Shown piece after piece: positions 9,507-18,886 of a DNA stretch of 64,000 nt; the first letter of the stretch is position 1, and every line of letters begins with the position of its first letter. Origin of the DNA: Pseudodesulfovibrio alkaliphilus. Its GTDB lineage: Bacteria; Desulfobacterota; Desulfovibrionia; Desulfovibrionales; Desulfovibrionaceae. The translations under genes were made by a program, and so were the position numbers. The stretch spans positions 293,784 through 357,783 of the forward strand of contig NZ_WODC01000003.1 of the NCBI RefSeq assembly GCF_009729555.1. The letters are read 5' to 3'. The notes beneath the pieces were generated by a model. It worked only from the letters and a program-made list of their open reading frames with translations, had not been told where the DNA came from and ran no database searches.

Positions 9507-10364
9507 ATGATAGACCTGCACACTCACTCCACCGCCTCGGACGGCACCCTGACCCCCACCGAACTGGTCAAACTGGCCAAGGACATCGGCCTGGACGCCA
9601 TCGCCCTGACCGACCACGACACCCTGGCCGGACTCGACGAGGCCGAGGAGGCTGGCCGGGCTTGCGGCATTGAAGTCATCCGGGGGTGCGAGCTGAGCCT
9701 GGAGTCGCCCCGCGGCGCGGGCTGGCTGCACATGGTGGCCCTCTGGGTGCCCAGGCAGGCGGAGGAGCTGCAGGCCGCCTTTGACTGGGTCATCGAGGGG
9801 CGGCGCATCCGCAATCACGAGATCGTGGCCAAGCTGCGCTCCCTCGGGGTGAACATCACTTACGAGGCCGTGGCCGCCAGGGCGGGCGGCACCATCGGCC
9901 GCCCTCACTTCGCCCAGGAGATGTTGGCCCTTGGCGTGGTCTCCAGCCTGGACGAAGCCTTCAAGGTCTGGCTGGGCGACCGGGGCCGCGCCTATGTGCC
10001 CAAGCGCAAGCTCAAGCCCGCCGATGCCCTGGCCATCCTCGGCCGGGCCGGAGCCACCAGCATCCTGGCCCATCCCTTCATTCTCGGCCTGGACCTGCCG
10101 GGCACGGAAACCCTGGTACGCGAGCTGCAAGCCCAGGGACTTGACGGCATTGAGGTCTACTACTCCGAGCACGACGACGCTGCCACCAGAGCCTACAAGG
10201 CCATGGCCGAGCGCCTGGGCCTGCTTGCCAGCGGCGGCTCGGACTTCCACGGGGCTGTCAAGCCGAGAATCCAGCTGGGCCGGGGCAAGGGCGGCCTGCA
10301 TGTCTCCACCGCCCTGCTCGACGCCATGAAGGCCCATCGCCGCGAACGCGGCCTGCCGGTATAG
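9507..10364 (+). CDS. PHP-domain phosphoesterase (RNase AM / YciV-TrpH family)
   Basis: A metal-dependent phosphoesterase of the polymerase-and-histidinol-phosphatase fold. Characterised relatives hydrolyse 3',5'-nucleoside bisphosphates and trim 5' ends of RNA. The 285 residues start MIDLHTHSTASDGT, giving the first metal motif HxH plus Asp. LTDHDTLAG, the conserved region GRPHFAQ, ILAHP and GGSDFHG supply the remaining metal ligands. The ATG at 9507 begins exactly at the conserved fold; the upstream part of the frame lies over the ftsE promoter region and is not coding. Which nucleotide substrate is used cannot be determined here. Confidence 0.9.
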   Translation: MIDLHTHSTASDGTLTPTELVKLAKDIGLDAIALTDHDTLAGLDEAEEAGRACGIEVIRGCELSLESPRGAGWLHMVALWVPRQAEELQAAFDWVIEGRRIRNHEIVAKLRSLGVNITYEAVAARAGGTIGRPHFAQEMLALGVVSSLDEAFKVWLGDRGRAYVPKRKLKPADALAILGRAGATSILAHPFILGLDLPGTETLVRELQAQGLDGIEVYYSEHDDAATRAYKAMAERLGLLASGGSDFHGAVKPRIQLGRGKGGLHVSTALLDAMKAHRRERGLPV

Positions 10365-10397
10365 CCGCAGGCCCCGCTGCCGACAGGCGTTTCATCA

Positions 10398-10418
10398 TTG
10401 CCGACGACTTATCGGCAA
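10398..10418. repeat. Short inverted repeat downstream of the PHP gene
   Basis: TTGCCGA and TCGGCAA form a perfect seven-base stem around a seven-base loop. No T run follows, so it may be a weak transcript end or a protein site. The rest of the 357-base gap (10365-10721) holds no gene; the promoter of the next gene is at its right end. Confidence 0.4.
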
Positions 10419-10676
10419 GGTCACGATTATGCCGTGCAACACCGTTTTTTCGGTGACTCTTCCTGTCTTCCGGGGGTCGCTCCAGGCAGCCGGGGCGGTT
10501 CATTGTGCGCAGGCTTGTCAAAGCCCGCGGTTTTCGTAGGTCGGTTTTCCCAATTTTGAGACGGCGAGGAGACGACACTGCCGCAATCAGCGAATGACAA
10601 TCGACACCCTTCCTTACAATAAATATTCGACACGCCTACCCTACGGACATCGTGCTTTCTTTTCCGCGCAATCCGG

Positions 10677-10682
10677 TATAAT
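10677..10682 (+). promoter_or_regulatory. Perfect -10 box upstream of the exported binding-like protein
   Basis: TATAAT starts 45 bases before the ATG at 10722, in an AT-rich stretch that contrasts with its surroundings. The -35 region is weak, so an activator may be needed. The ribosome binding site GGGGAGG follows at 10705-10711. Confidence 0.55.
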
Positions 10683-10721
10683 GATTTTGGTAGAGATTTC
10701 TTTCCGGGGAGGATACCCCTC

Positions 10722-11636
10722 ATGCTGGCCAAACATTTCTTCCTGCTGTTCCTTGGATGCATGGCGCTGATCCCCACTTCGTCTTTTGGCAGCGACACGG
10801 TGACCATTACAATCAATAAGCAGGCCTTTGAGGAATACCAACGATTGATGGCCGTGTTCGACAACGACCCACTCAAGGTCGACCGTATCCCCTCGGAATT
10901 CAATCACCGGAGCACAATTGACGCCATCATTCTCACCAAGGCTCTAAAGCTGGGCGGACTCGACAGCCCGCCCGAATTCATTCCTGTTACCAATGCCCGG
11001 CGGGAAACCGAGGAAGTTGCGGCGGGAAGGGCCGTCATGGCCGCTCATCAACTCAACTACCGCACCGTGGATGTGCCGGAGTATAAGAATGTCTTCTACA
11101 TGAGCGCCCCCATCGCCCGCCATGGCGAATTCGTTAAGGGATTCTTCTGCCTACAGACCAACGAACAACTTCTGCAGGCCACCTCGGCCCAAGATATCAA
11201 CCGCATGACGGGCATCATCGGCCAGCACTGGGACAACGACGCCGCAGTTCTGAAGGACATGGGCATCACCAACGTCATCAGGGCTCCCACAATAGAATCC
11301 ATGGTCAAGATGGTCAGTGCGGGAAGGGCCGACTGGATTCCCCTGGAGTTTCCCGACAACGATCGCCTGGAAATAACTCTCTTCGCCTACAGATTGGTGC
11401 CCGTGCCGGGGATCAAGTTCTCCCTGATCGAAAGCCGACACTTCCTGGTCTCGAAAAAACATCCCTTGGGCAAGAAGGCTTTCGAAGCTCTGCAAAAGGG
11501 GATCAAGGGACTGCGCAAAAAGGGCTTCATTGAGCAGGCCCTGATCGCAGCCGGTTTCTTCAACCCTCGGACCAAATCATGGAAAACGCTCAACCAGGAT
11601 GCCTTGGACCAAGGCAGACCGGCAGCGAAAGAATAG
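10722..11636 (+). CDS. Exported periplasmic solute-binding-like protein (type 2 fold)
   Basis: A 304-residue protein with a clear signal peptide (hydrophobic residues 5-20, likely cleavage after SSFG). The mature part has the size and pattern of an amino-acid or phosphonate-type periplasmic binding protein: an early ITINKQAFEEYQRL, a hinge-like VFYMSAPIA, a helix SMVKMVSAGRADWIPLEFP, and a C-terminal FLVSKKHPLGKKAFEALQKGIKGL. No transporter or sensor gene is adjacent, so it is an orphan. Such orphans can serve as input domains for sensors or are simply uncharacterised. The start has GGGGAGG nine bases upstream. Ligand unknown. Confidence 0.8.
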   Translation: MLAKHFFLLFLGCMALIPTSSFGSDTVTITINKQAFEEYQRLMAVFDNDPLKVDRIPSEFNHRSTIDAIILTKALKLGGLDSPPEFIPVTNARRETEEVAAGRAVMAAHQLNYRTVDVPEYKNVFYMSAPIARHGEFVKGFFCLQTNEQLLQATSAQDINRMTGIIGQHWDNDAAVLKDMGITNVIRAPTIESMVKMVSAGRADWIPLEFPDNDRLEITLFAYRLVPVPGIKFSLIESRHFLVSKKHPLGKKAFEALQKGIKGLRKKGFIEQALIAAGFFNPRTKSWKTLNQDALDQGRPAAKE

Positions 11637-11943
11637 CGCAAAGAGAGGTGCGGTCCAACCAACAACCACTCAATCGAACATCTAAAGACAATCATTCCGG
11701 TGACTTTCTATTGGGGTGACTGGAGATTGTATCAACGTCCGGCCTTCAATCCGACAACGATGGAAACCCAGCTCACGCAGAAAACGCTCAATGCGCTACT
11801 GCTTTTGCATTGTTTCCACCCCTGCTACAACGCCTCAAATCTCTTGGGTCCATCGGAATTTTTGTTCCACTTGGTGGCATGAGCCCTTCAGCCTTATCTT
11901 CTCGCCCGACCCGCCGCCCGCGCAGGAAGACCCTATTTCCCCG
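11637..11943. other. Gene-free stretch
   Basis: About 300 bases with no convincing reading frame. A 60-codon open frame at 11700-11882 has no ribosome binding site and no recognisable content. Base composition is less GC-rich than the flanking genes, as expected of decaying DNA next to the pseudogene to its right. Confidence 0.5.
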
Positions 11944-12190
11944 AAGGAGGGTCGCGTCGTGTTCGCGGTCGGACCTGAGCGCAAGAATGTGGTGGACCAT
12001 GTCGGAAAACAGATCGATGGGGTGGTGGCTGATAACCAGGAGTTGCAGGCCGAGGCGGTCGGCTATCTCGGCGATGAGCTTCATGAGTTTTGGGACAGGG
12101 GCGACCTGATCCAGCAGTCCTGTTCATCAAGCCCAGGAAGGGCGGTGCGCCTCGGGCGCAAGCTGGGACAGGGCGATATGACGGAGCTCC
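11944..12190 (-). pseudogene. Decayed fragment of the split-ATPase C-terminal gene
   Basis: On the minus strand this stretch encodes, across at least one frameshift, the last ~80 residues of a paralogue of the ATPase C-half gene at 48614-49270. Shared blocks include HIALSQLAPE, DEQDCWIR (with LGLDEQDCW for LVLDEQDCW), MKLIAEIADRLGLQLLVISH and HPIDLFSD. DNA similarity runs from about 12185 down to about 11945. The original stop codon is lost and the signature-motif region upstream is missing, so it cannot make a working ATPase half. It is a relic of a duplicated or once-present second locus. Confidence 0.8.
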
Positions 12191-12313
12191 ACGTCTTCTC
12201 CATCATCGCGCTCATTGTCATGTCGCGCCGCGCCGCCTATCCCAAGGAGCTGCTGATTCCCTTCAGGAAGAGCGAAAGGCTGGGATTTTCCGAGGGGCTT
12301 CCCGGCAGCGGGA

Positions 12314-13030
12314 TCAGCCCATCTCGGGCTCGGTGCGCCAGGCAAAGAGGGGATTGAGGGGACGCATGTTGACAAAATCAACGCGCACCGCGCCAAAGGC
12401 TCCCACAAAGGGGGGATAGAGGGCACAATTGACGGCCCGGCAGACACGGCCCTGACGCCAGGTTCCGCTCGGGCCGGGAAGCACCGAGCGGGCCAGGGTG
12501 GGCCGGAATCCGGTGGCCCTGCGGATCATATCCTGGATTTCGCACCAGGTGTACCAGGTCCCGGAGTCCAGGGTGGACCCGGTGTTGCGCACGTTCATGG
12601 CGTAGTAGAGGGAGTTTTTGTTGAGAAATCCCAACAGGATGCCCTTTTCCGCCAGCCGGGCGGCCTCTGTCAGCATGGCTTCGGGCTCGTCGGCGAACTC
12701 AAGGGCGGACCAGATCATGGCGTAGTCGAACTCGTTGTCCCCGTAGGGGGTCAGTTCCCCGTCGCCCAGGTGCAGCTCGGCCCGCTTGCCCAGCCGCTTG
12801 CGGGCGGCCATGATCATTTCCGGGCTGCTGTCCAGGCCGGTGACATCGAAACCCATCTGGTAGAGCATTTCCAGCATCAGCCCGGTGCCACAGCCCAGTT
12901 CGACCAGCTTGTGGCCGCGCCGGGGCCACCCCGCAAGCACGGCCTGGAGCAGCCGCGTCTCGCAGTCGAGGGCAAAGCGCCCCTCGGGCGTGTCGAACCA
13001 TTGCTCGTAGCGTTCCGGGTCCCAACCCAT
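12314..13030 (-). CDS. Class I SAM-dependent methyltransferase
   Basis: A 238-residue cytoplasmic methyltransferase of the Methyltransf_11 type. The SAM-binding motif I is LVELGCGTGLMLEML, followed by the acidic ligand in VTGLDSSPEM, the second-site HLGDGELTPYGDNEFD and the WSALEF region of motif IV. The C-terminal third (WCEIQDMIRRATGFRP, VRVDFVNMRP) is family-specific. The ATG at 13030 is preferred because AAGGAG lies six bases upstream. Substrate unknown. It lies just downstream of the NtrX-like regulator on the same strand, separated by about 100 bases. Confidence 0.85.
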   Translation of the reverse strand: MGWDPERYEQWFDTPEGRFALDCETRLLQAVLAGWPRRGHKLVELGCGTGLMLEMLYQMGFDVTGLDSSPEMIMAARKRLGKRAELHLGDGELTPYGDNEFDYAMIWSALEFADEPEAMLTEAARLAEKGILLGFLNKNSLYYAMNVRNTGSTLDSGTWYTWCEIQDMIRRATGFRPTLARSVLPGPSGTWRQGRVCRAVNCALYPPFVGAFGAVRVDFVNMRPLNPLFAWRTEPEMG

Positions 13031-13131
13031 GCCCACTCCTTCAGACTCCGCGGCACCGGCCTCGGGGCCGGCCCGTTGCGCTGCGGCACGCCCCCAACGG
13101 CCCGACAGGCGGGCCAGGGAGACGGACCGGA

Positions 13132-14547
13132 TCAGTCTATTTGTATCCGATACGCCTTGAGCTTGCGGTACAGGGAGCTGCGCTCCAGGCCCACGGCTTT
13201 GGCCAGTTGCGTAATATTGCCGTCAAAGTCGCGCAACTTCGCTTCCAGAAACCGCGCCTCAAACTCGGCCCGGGCCTGCTTGAGGTCGGTCGGCGCCCCG
13301 GCCACGAGGTCGTCCAGCGACCCCCTGTCGGCCTCGTTCGCCTCTGCGCCTCCCCTGGCCGGGGTCCGCGGCTGGCGGCCGCCGGAAAACTCCGGGGGCA
13401 GTCTGTCGCGGGTCACGGTTCCGCCAGCGTGCAGGATGAACATCCGCTCCACGAAATTCTTGAGTTCGCGCACGTTGCCGGGCCAGGGGTGGGCCACAAG
13501 CACCTCCATGGCCCCGTCGTCAAAGGCGATGGGCTTGAACCCGTGCTGCCGCACCAGGGTGGCGATGAAATCCCTGATGAGCAGGGGGATGTCCTCGGTG
13601 CGCTCGCGCAGAGGCGGCACTTCCAGGGGAAAGACCTTGAGCCGGTAATACAGATCCTCTCGAAAGGCACCCGCCTCTATTTCGCGCAGCAGGTCCTTGT
13701 TGGTGGCCGCGATGACGCGCACGTCCACGGTGATGGTCTTGCGTCCGCCCACATGCTCGAAGGACTGTTCCTGAAGGATGCGCAATATCTTGGCCTGGGT
13801 CTTCAGGCTCATGTCGCCGATCTCGTCGAGGAAAAGGATGCCGCCGTCGGCCAGCTCGAACTTGCCTGCCTGGGCCTTGTCCGCGCCGGTAAAGGCCCCT
13901 TTTTCATGACCGAAAAGCTCGCTCTCGATGAGTTCCTCGGGAATGGCCGCGCAGTTGACCGCCACCAGGGGCTTGTGCCGACGGCTCGATTGGTGGTGAA
14001 TGGAGCGGGCCACTATCTCCTTGCCGGTGCCGTTCTCACCAGTGATGAGCACCCAGGCGTCGGTGGGCGCCACCCGCGAGATGACATCGTTGAGGGAGAC
14101 GATGGCCTCGGATCGGCCCGTGAGCACCACGGGCTGCTCGGAAGAGATGCGGGTCCTGAGGGCGAGGTTTTCCTGACGCAGACGGGAAAACTCCAGGGCA
14201 TTGCGGGCGGTCACCACCACCTTCTCCAGGGAGAGGGGCTTCTCGATGAAGTCAAAGGCCCCCTTCTTGAGCGCCTTGACCGCGGTTTCGATGGTCCCGT
14301 GGCCCGAGATCATGATTACCGGCAGCCCCTCGTGATCGCGGGCAATGGCGTCGAGGACGGCCAGGCCGTCCATGCCGGGCAGCCAGATATCCAGAAAGAC
14401 CATGTCCGGGGTCGCCGCGCCAAGCCGTTCGAGGCCCTGCTCGCCGGACTCCGCCTCGGCCACCTCGTGGCCGTCGTCCTCAAGGATGCCGCGCAGGGAG
14501 AAGCGGATGCCCTCCTCGTCGTCGATGATCAGTATCCTGCCGCCCAT
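13132..14547 (-). CDS. Sigma-54-dependent response regulator, NtrX/NtrC family
   Basis: A 471-residue regulator with receiver, AAA+ and Fis-type DNA-binding domains. The receiver shows ILIIDDEEG, phosphoacceptor [13 protein letters not shown] and FIEKPLS. The AAA+ part has Walker [15 protein letters not shown] and Walker [11 protein letters not shown]. The C-terminus ends with [16 protein letters not shown]. The YxKP-to-EKP substitution and overall pattern are closer to NtrX than to the regulator at the left end of the window. AAGGAG four bases before ATG 14547 decides the start; the longer frame upstream is not coding. No kinase is adjacent, so its partner is elsewhere. Confidence 0.93.
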   Translation of the reverse strand: MGGRILIIDDEEGIRFSLRGILEDDGHEVAEAESGEQGLERLGAATPDMVFLDIWLPGMDGLAVLDAIARDHEGLPVIMISGHGTIETAVKALKKGAFDFIEKPLSLEKVVVTARNALEFSRLRQENLALRTRISSEQPVVLTGRSEAIVSLNDVISRVAPTDAWVLITGENGTGKEIVARSIHHQSSRRHKPLVAVNCAAIPEELIESELFGHEKGAFTGADKAQAGKFELADGGILFLDEIGDMSLKTQAKILRILQEQSFEHVGGRKTITVDVRVIAATNKDLLREIEAGAFREDLYYRLKVFPLEVPPLRERTEDIPLLIRDFIATLVRQHGFKPIAFDDGAMEVLVAHPWPGNVRELKNFVERMFILHAGGTVTRDRLPPEFSGGRQPRTPARGGAEANEADRGSLDDLVAGAPTDLKQARAEFEARFLEAKLRDFDGNITQLAKAVGLERSSLYRKLKAYRIQID

Positions 14548-14641
14548 CAAAGCTCCTTGGGTGATAATTGCCACGGCCAGACCGGGACGCCCTCCCCTCA
14601 TACCGGAGCGGGACGATTCCTTCAAGCCGGACCGCCCCGGC

Positions 14642-15562
14642 TCAGACGGTTGGCCTTGCCACGGCCAGCAGGTCGGCCAGCGTCTCCTCAAGGTCGGGAT
14701 GCCGGAACACATAGCCCGCCTCGGTCAGCCGGGTCGGCAGGGCCAGCTGGCCCGAAAGCAGCACCTCGTCGGCCATCTCGCCAAACAGCAGGCGCAGGGC
14801 AAAGGCAGGGGCATTGAGCCGGTAGGGTCGTCCCAGGGTCTGGCCAAGAATGCGGGCGAACTTGCGAAATCGAACCGGCGTAGGCGCGGTCAGGTTGTAT
14901 GCGCCCCGGGCCTCCTTGTTTTCCATGAGAAAGCGGATGGCTCCCACCTCGTCTTCCAGATGGACCCACGACACCCCCTGGTACCCGGAGCCGGGCGGCC
15001 CGCCCAGGAAATACCGAAATGGCGGCAGCATCCTGGCCAGGGCGCCGCCATGCCCGAGGACCATGCCCGTTCGCACGACGACCCGTCGTACGCCCATGGC
15101 TTCCACCTCGGCCGAGGATGCTTCCCAGGCGCGGCAGACCTCCGCCAGATAGCCGCTGCCCGACTCCGCGCCCTCGTCCACCGGGTCGTTGCCTCGCGGG
15201 CCGTAGTAGCCCACGGCCGACGCCTGGACAAACACGCCGGGCTTGGCCGAGGCCTCGCCCACCGCCTTTACCAGGGAGCGGCCCGCATTGACGCGGCTTT
15301 CGAGAATCCTGCGCTTGACCTCCCCGGTCCAGCGCCCGGCAGCGATGTTCTCCCCCGCCAGATTAACCACCGCCGTGTCCGGCCCCAGCAGCTCGAGCCA
15401 GCCGGAGCCGTCCCAGCGCATGCCGATGACCCCGTGCCCGAAGACCTCGGCCACCTTGCCCGGCGAACGCGAGAGGACAACGATATCCCACCCCGCGTCG
15501 CGTAACGCGACCACCAGCGCCTGCCCAATGAAGCCGGTTCCCCCGGCGATGATTGCCCGCAT
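14642..15562 (-). CDS. TIGR01777 family NAD-dependent epimerase/dehydratase-like protein
   Basis: A 306-residue Rossmann protein of the YfcH/TIGR01777 family, common in bacteria but with no firmly established reaction. It begins MRAIIAGGTGFIGQAL, the dinucleotide loop. NLAGENIAAGRWT, FVQASAVGYYGPRG and the C-terminal DUF1731-like part (LGRPYRLNAPAFALRLLFGE, ADEVLLSGQ) are family signatures. AGGAGG four bases before ATG 15562 sets the start. It stands alone between the NtrX-like regulator and the U32 gene. Confidence 0.9.
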   Translation of the reverse strand: MRAIIAGGTGFIGQALVVALRDAGWDIVVLSRSPGKVAEVFGHGVIGMRWDGSGWLELLGPDTAVVNLAGENIAAGRWTGEVKRRILESRVNAGRSLVKAVGEASAKPGVFVQASAVGYYGPRGNDPVDEGAESGSGYLAEVCRAWEASSAEVEAMGVRRVVVRTGMVLGHGGALARMLPPFRYFLGGPPGSGYQGVSWVHLEDEVGAIRFLMENKEARGAYNLTAPTPVRFRKFARILGQTLGRPYRLNAPAFALRLLFGEMADEVLLSGQLALPTRLTEAGYVFRHPDLEETLADLLAVARPTV

Positions 15563-15691
15563 GCGGCCTCCTGTGCGGTTCATGGGTCCACCATTCCCAG
15601 GTATCCGGCCTCCACGATTACCATGCCTTGACGCCTTGCGCCACAGTCTTCGCCGGATTTTCGGGGCAATGCGGCCGGGACCGGCCTGAGA

Positions 15692-17083
15692 TCAGTCCAG
15701 GGAATCGAGATCCCAGGGCTGGCGGATGAACATGCCGGGCTTGATCTCGGGATGATCGCAGATGAGCAGCGCCCGCTGCCCCGGATGGGCGGTGGTCAGC
15801 CCCACGCCCAGGTCGTTCTCCACGCCGTAGTCCTCGGCTGCGATGCGCGGCCGGATAAGGCCGGGAATGAGCAGCTCCATGTCCTGCCCCGTCTGCCAGC
15901 GCGACTTGGTCTGAACTTGCCAGCGCCCCTCCCCGGCTTGCTCAAGGACGCGGGCGAGGACGGCTCGCTTTTCGCCCTCTTCGGGCGGCAGGGCGATGGC
16001 GGCCCGGCGCTCGGGGTCGAAAAAGCCGGTGGTCAGGGGGCGCGAGGCGGCGTTGACCAGCTCGGAGAGGTATTTTTCGGGGGCGAAACTCCCGGCGGCG
16101 ATGTCGCGCAGGGCGGTCTTGTAGGCATCCACCACCTGGGCGAGATACGCGCTGCTCTTGGTCCTCCCCTCAATCTTGAGCGAGGCCACGCGCATACGGG
16201 CGAACCACTCGAGATAGTGGATCAGGCAGAGGTCCTGGGCCGCGAAAAAGGCGGACCAGCCGCCCGTGTCGTGGGCCAGGGAAAGGGCCGGATCAGCAGG
16301 CCTCTCAGGGCAGGGTTCGTCATCGCCCAGAGGCTCGAAGGCGAAATCGTCCTCGGCCCGCTCAAAGGTGAACTCCTCACCCGCGCCGTACTCGCGCACC
16401 TCCCACATGGGCTCCCCTGGACGGGTGCGCTCTTCGAAGGTCACGGACAGAGGGCGGTACTCGTAGCGACAGGGATGGGAACACTGGCCGAGGTTGCCCG
16501 GCCGGTCGCTCTGCAGGGCCGAGAGATAGCAGCGGCCGGAAACGGCCATGCACATGGCCCCGTGCACAAAGACCTCAAGCTCCATGGTCGGCAGCTGCTT
16601 GCGGGCGATGGCCAGCATCTCCAGCAGTTCCTGGGCGCGCAACTCGCGGGCCACGTTGACCCGTCTGGCCCCGCACTCGCGCCAGAAACGCACGGCCTCG
16701 GAATTGGAGGTGTTGGCCTGGGTGGAGATGTGCACCGGGATTTCCGGCAACTGGCGGCGCAGCAGGCGGACCACACCGGGGTCGGCTGCGATGACCCCGT
16801 CGGGCTTCAGCTCGCCGAGCCGGTCGATGACGCGGTGCACCTCGGGCATCATGCTCTCGCGGGGGTAGACATTGAGGGTGAAGTAAGCCTTGACCTTGGC
16901 CGCCCGCGCCTTGGCCAGCCCCTCGGTCAGCCCCTGGTCGGAGAACCCCCCCGCCCCGGAGCGCAGGTTGAGGCCGTCGCCGCCGAGATAGACCGCGTCC
17001 GCGCCGTAGAGGATGGCGGTTTCGAGTTTTTCCATGTCCCCGGCCGGGGCGAGCAGTTCGGGCAGGCGGTTGGTGTCGGCCAT
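15692..17083 (-). CDS. Peptidase U32 family protein (YhbU/TrhP-like)
   Basis: A 463-residue member of the U32 family. Although named as peptidases, characterised relatives act in tRNA or ubiquinone hydroxylation and some as collagenases. The N-terminal TIM-like half shows ELLAPAGDMEKLETAI, GADAVYLGG, HISTQANTSN and the family centre VFVHGAMCMAVSGRCYLS with the QCSHPCRY cysteine cluster. An acidic segment of about 45 residues (roughly 225-270, EYGAGEEFTFERAEDDF) precedes QDLCLIHYLEWFARMRVASLKIEGRTKS. The cysteines suggest an iron-sulfur centre, as in tRNA hydroxylase TrhP. Exact substrate uncertain. Confidence 0.85.
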   Translation of the reverse strand: MADTNRLPELLAPAGDMEKLETAILYGADAVYLGGDGLNLRSGAGGFSDQGLTEGLAKARAAKVKAYFTLNVYPRESMMPEVHRVIDRLGELKPDGVIAADPGVVRLLRRQLPEIPVHISTQANTSNSEAVRFWRECGARRVNVARELRAQELLEMLAIARKQLPTMELEVFVHGAMCMAVSGRCYLSALQSDRPGNLGQCSHPCRYEYRPLSVTFEERTRPGEPMWEVREYGAGEEFTFERAEDDFAFEPLGDDEPCPERPADPALSLAHDTGGWSAFFAAQDLCLIHYLEWFARMRVASLKIEGRTKSSAYLAQVVDAYKTALRDIAAGSFAPEKYLSELVNAASRPLTTGFFDPERRAAIALPPEEGEKRAVLARVLEQAGEGRWQVQTKSRWQTGQDMELLIPGLIRPRIAAEDYGVENDLGVGLTTAHPGQRALLICDHPEIKPGMFIRQPWDLDSLD

Positions 17084-17213
17084 GGATTTCCCTGGGCGGC
17101 GCTGAAGGTGATTGTGGGGTTACGACCCAGGATGATACAGCAAAGCGCGCTGCCGCGCCAGCCGCAATATGCCGGGGCGCAAGCAGGAAGTTGCGGTCAT
17201 GGGCATGCCGCCC

Positions 17214-18578
17214 TCAAGCAGGGTTCCGGTCCGACCCGGCCGCGATGGCCTGGTCAACGCGCCGGAGCAGGAGGCGCAGCAGATACAGGCCGAGCAGGCC
17301 CGAGGCCATTTGGGAGACGGTGTGGCTCAGGTAAACACCCTCCCCGCCCAGAAGATGGCCGAAGAGGAAGGCCAGGGGCAGCCGCAGGGCCAGCAGCCGC
17401 ACAGAGCCGAGGAGCAGGGAATAACCCGGCCGCCTCGCCCCCTGGGCCACGCCCAGAATCGCCAGCTCCACCGGGGCCAGCGCCATGCCGAACAGGGCCA
17501 GCCGGAAGGCGTGGGAGGACAAAGAGGCCACCTCGGGGCCGGGATTGAACAGAGCGAAGATTTCGTGGGAAAAGACGGCAAGCAGCACGCCCGCCGGGAC
17601 AAGGACCGCATAGCAGGCGCGGACGCACAGCCGCACGGCCTCGCGGATGCGGCCCCTGTTGCCCTGGCCCATGTTGAAGCCCACAAAGGGAATCAGGGCG
17701 CAGCTCAGGCCGTAGATGGGCAGGATGAGCATCTGTTCCATGCGCGAGGAAAGGTTCCACGCGCCCACAAAGGCCGGGCCGAAACCGGCCAGCACATAGT
17801 TGAGGCCAGCCGTGGACACCGGAATGATGAGCATGGTCAGGCTCACCGGAAACCCCAACCGCACCATGCCGCCCCACTGCCCGACGCTGTCGCGGCCCCG
17901 GGCCAGGGTGGGCCGATCCATGCCGCGCCGGCCAAGGACGACGAAGAGAATGGCCCCGGTCACGGCCCATCCGACAAGGGAGGCCAGCGAGGCCCCGGCA
18001 ATGCCCATCTTGCAGGAGAAGATCAGCAGCGGATCAAGCGCCAGGTTGACCACGTTGCCCGCGATCATGGCCAGCATGGGCGTGCGCGAGTCGCCGTGGC
18101 TCAGAAAGACCGACTCGCAGAGCATGGCAAAACCCATGACCGGAAAGGTCCAGGCCAGCCAGAAGACGAATTGCTCCGCAGCGGCCAGCACCTCACCGTC
18201 CACGCCGAAGAGGCCGAAAAGCGGTTGGTTCAGGGCCGGAAGTGCCAGGAGGCAAAAGGGGGTAAGCACCAGCAGGGCCAGAGGCAGCGAGGCCCTGGCC
18301 ACGTCTCCGGCACCGCGCTGGTCGCCCGCGCCCCGAGCGTGGCTCATGAGGGCCGTGGCCCCCACGGCCAGCCCCTTGCACAGCGAGAGCGCCACATAAA
18401 ACAGCGGCACGGACAGGGAAAGGGCGGCCAGCTCGGCCGTGCCCAGCCAGGACACGAAGACCGTGTCCACCAGGGCGTAGAGGTTCTGGAAAAACATGGA
18501 GACCATGGCCGGGCCGCCGAGCCGCAGCAGCACGGAAAGCACCCTCCCCTGGCCCATGTTCACGGGCGCGGGACTCAA
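17214..18578 (-). CDS. MATE family multidrug/cation antiporter
   Basis: An inner-membrane secondary transporter of 454 residues with about twelve hydrophobic helices in two similar halves, as expected for MATE exporters. Family segments include LRLGGPAMVSMFFQNLYALVDTVF-type N-terminal sequence (helix 1), FVSWLGTAELAALSLSVP, LDPLLIF and the second-half FVGAWNLSSRMEQMLILP and IPFVGFNMGQGNRGR. Such proteins expel drugs or metabolites using sodium or proton gradients; the substrate cannot be read from sequence. The U32 gene follows on the same strand about 130 bases downstream. Confidence 0.92.
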   Translation of the reverse strand: MSPAPVNMGQGRVLSVLLRLGGPAMVSMFFQNLYALVDTVFVSWLGTAELAALSLSVPLFYVALSLCKGLAVGATALMSHARGAGDQRGAGDVARASLPLALLVLTPFCLLALPALNQPLFGLFGVDGEVLAAAEQFVFWLAWTFPVMGFAMLCESVFLSHGDSRTPMLAMIAGNVVNLALDPLLIFSCKMGIAGASLASLVGWAVTGAILFVVLGRRGMDRPTLARGRDSVGQWGGMVRLGFPVSLTMLIIPVSTAGLNYVLAGFGPAFVGAWNLSSRMEQMLILPIYGLSCALIPFVGFNMGQGNRGRIREAVRLCVRACYAVLVPAGVLLAVFSHEIFALFNPGPEVASLSSHAFRLALFGMALAPVELAILGVAQGARRPGYSLLLGSVRLLALRLPLAFLFGHLLGGEGVYLSHTVSQMASGLLGLYLLRLLLRRVDQAIAAGSDRNPA

Positions 18579-18886
18579 GGGCGTGTCCTCCCGGCAAAAA
18601 TCCCCGGAGCGTGAGAGGCGGATGGAAGCAATGCCTGCATGGATGGTCCCGTTGTTTCGCCGCTAGCTACCCCACACCGCCCATCCGCGCAAGGGGCTTG
18701 TGCCCTCCCGGACCGGGCCGCAATCAGTCGGCATCGATTCAGCTCATAGATTCTGTCTATACCAATGCGGTGCCAAACCGCAGGAAATCGATTTGTCATT
18801 GCCACGCCCATCCCCTACAGAATCAAAAGGATAATCTCCGTGCCGCCAGGGGGCAGGCGACGCGGGCAAACCGTGCGAGGGGGACC
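18579..18886. other. Divergent intergenic region between MATE and yedE genes
   Basis: About 308 bases with promoters implied in both directions. An AT-richer stretch near 18730-18830 is the likely promoter zone of the yedE operon. I could not identify a convincing -35/-10 pair or a riboswitch fold by eye. Confidence 0.4.

Noticed and set aside
10441..10454. Small hairpin ACCG-T6-CGGT as a terminator of the PHP gene
   Set aside because: The stem has only four base pairs and no T run after it.
11700..11882. A 60-codon plus-strand frame in the gap after the binding-like protein
   Set aside because: No ribosome binding site, no recognisable content and overlap with decaying DNA.
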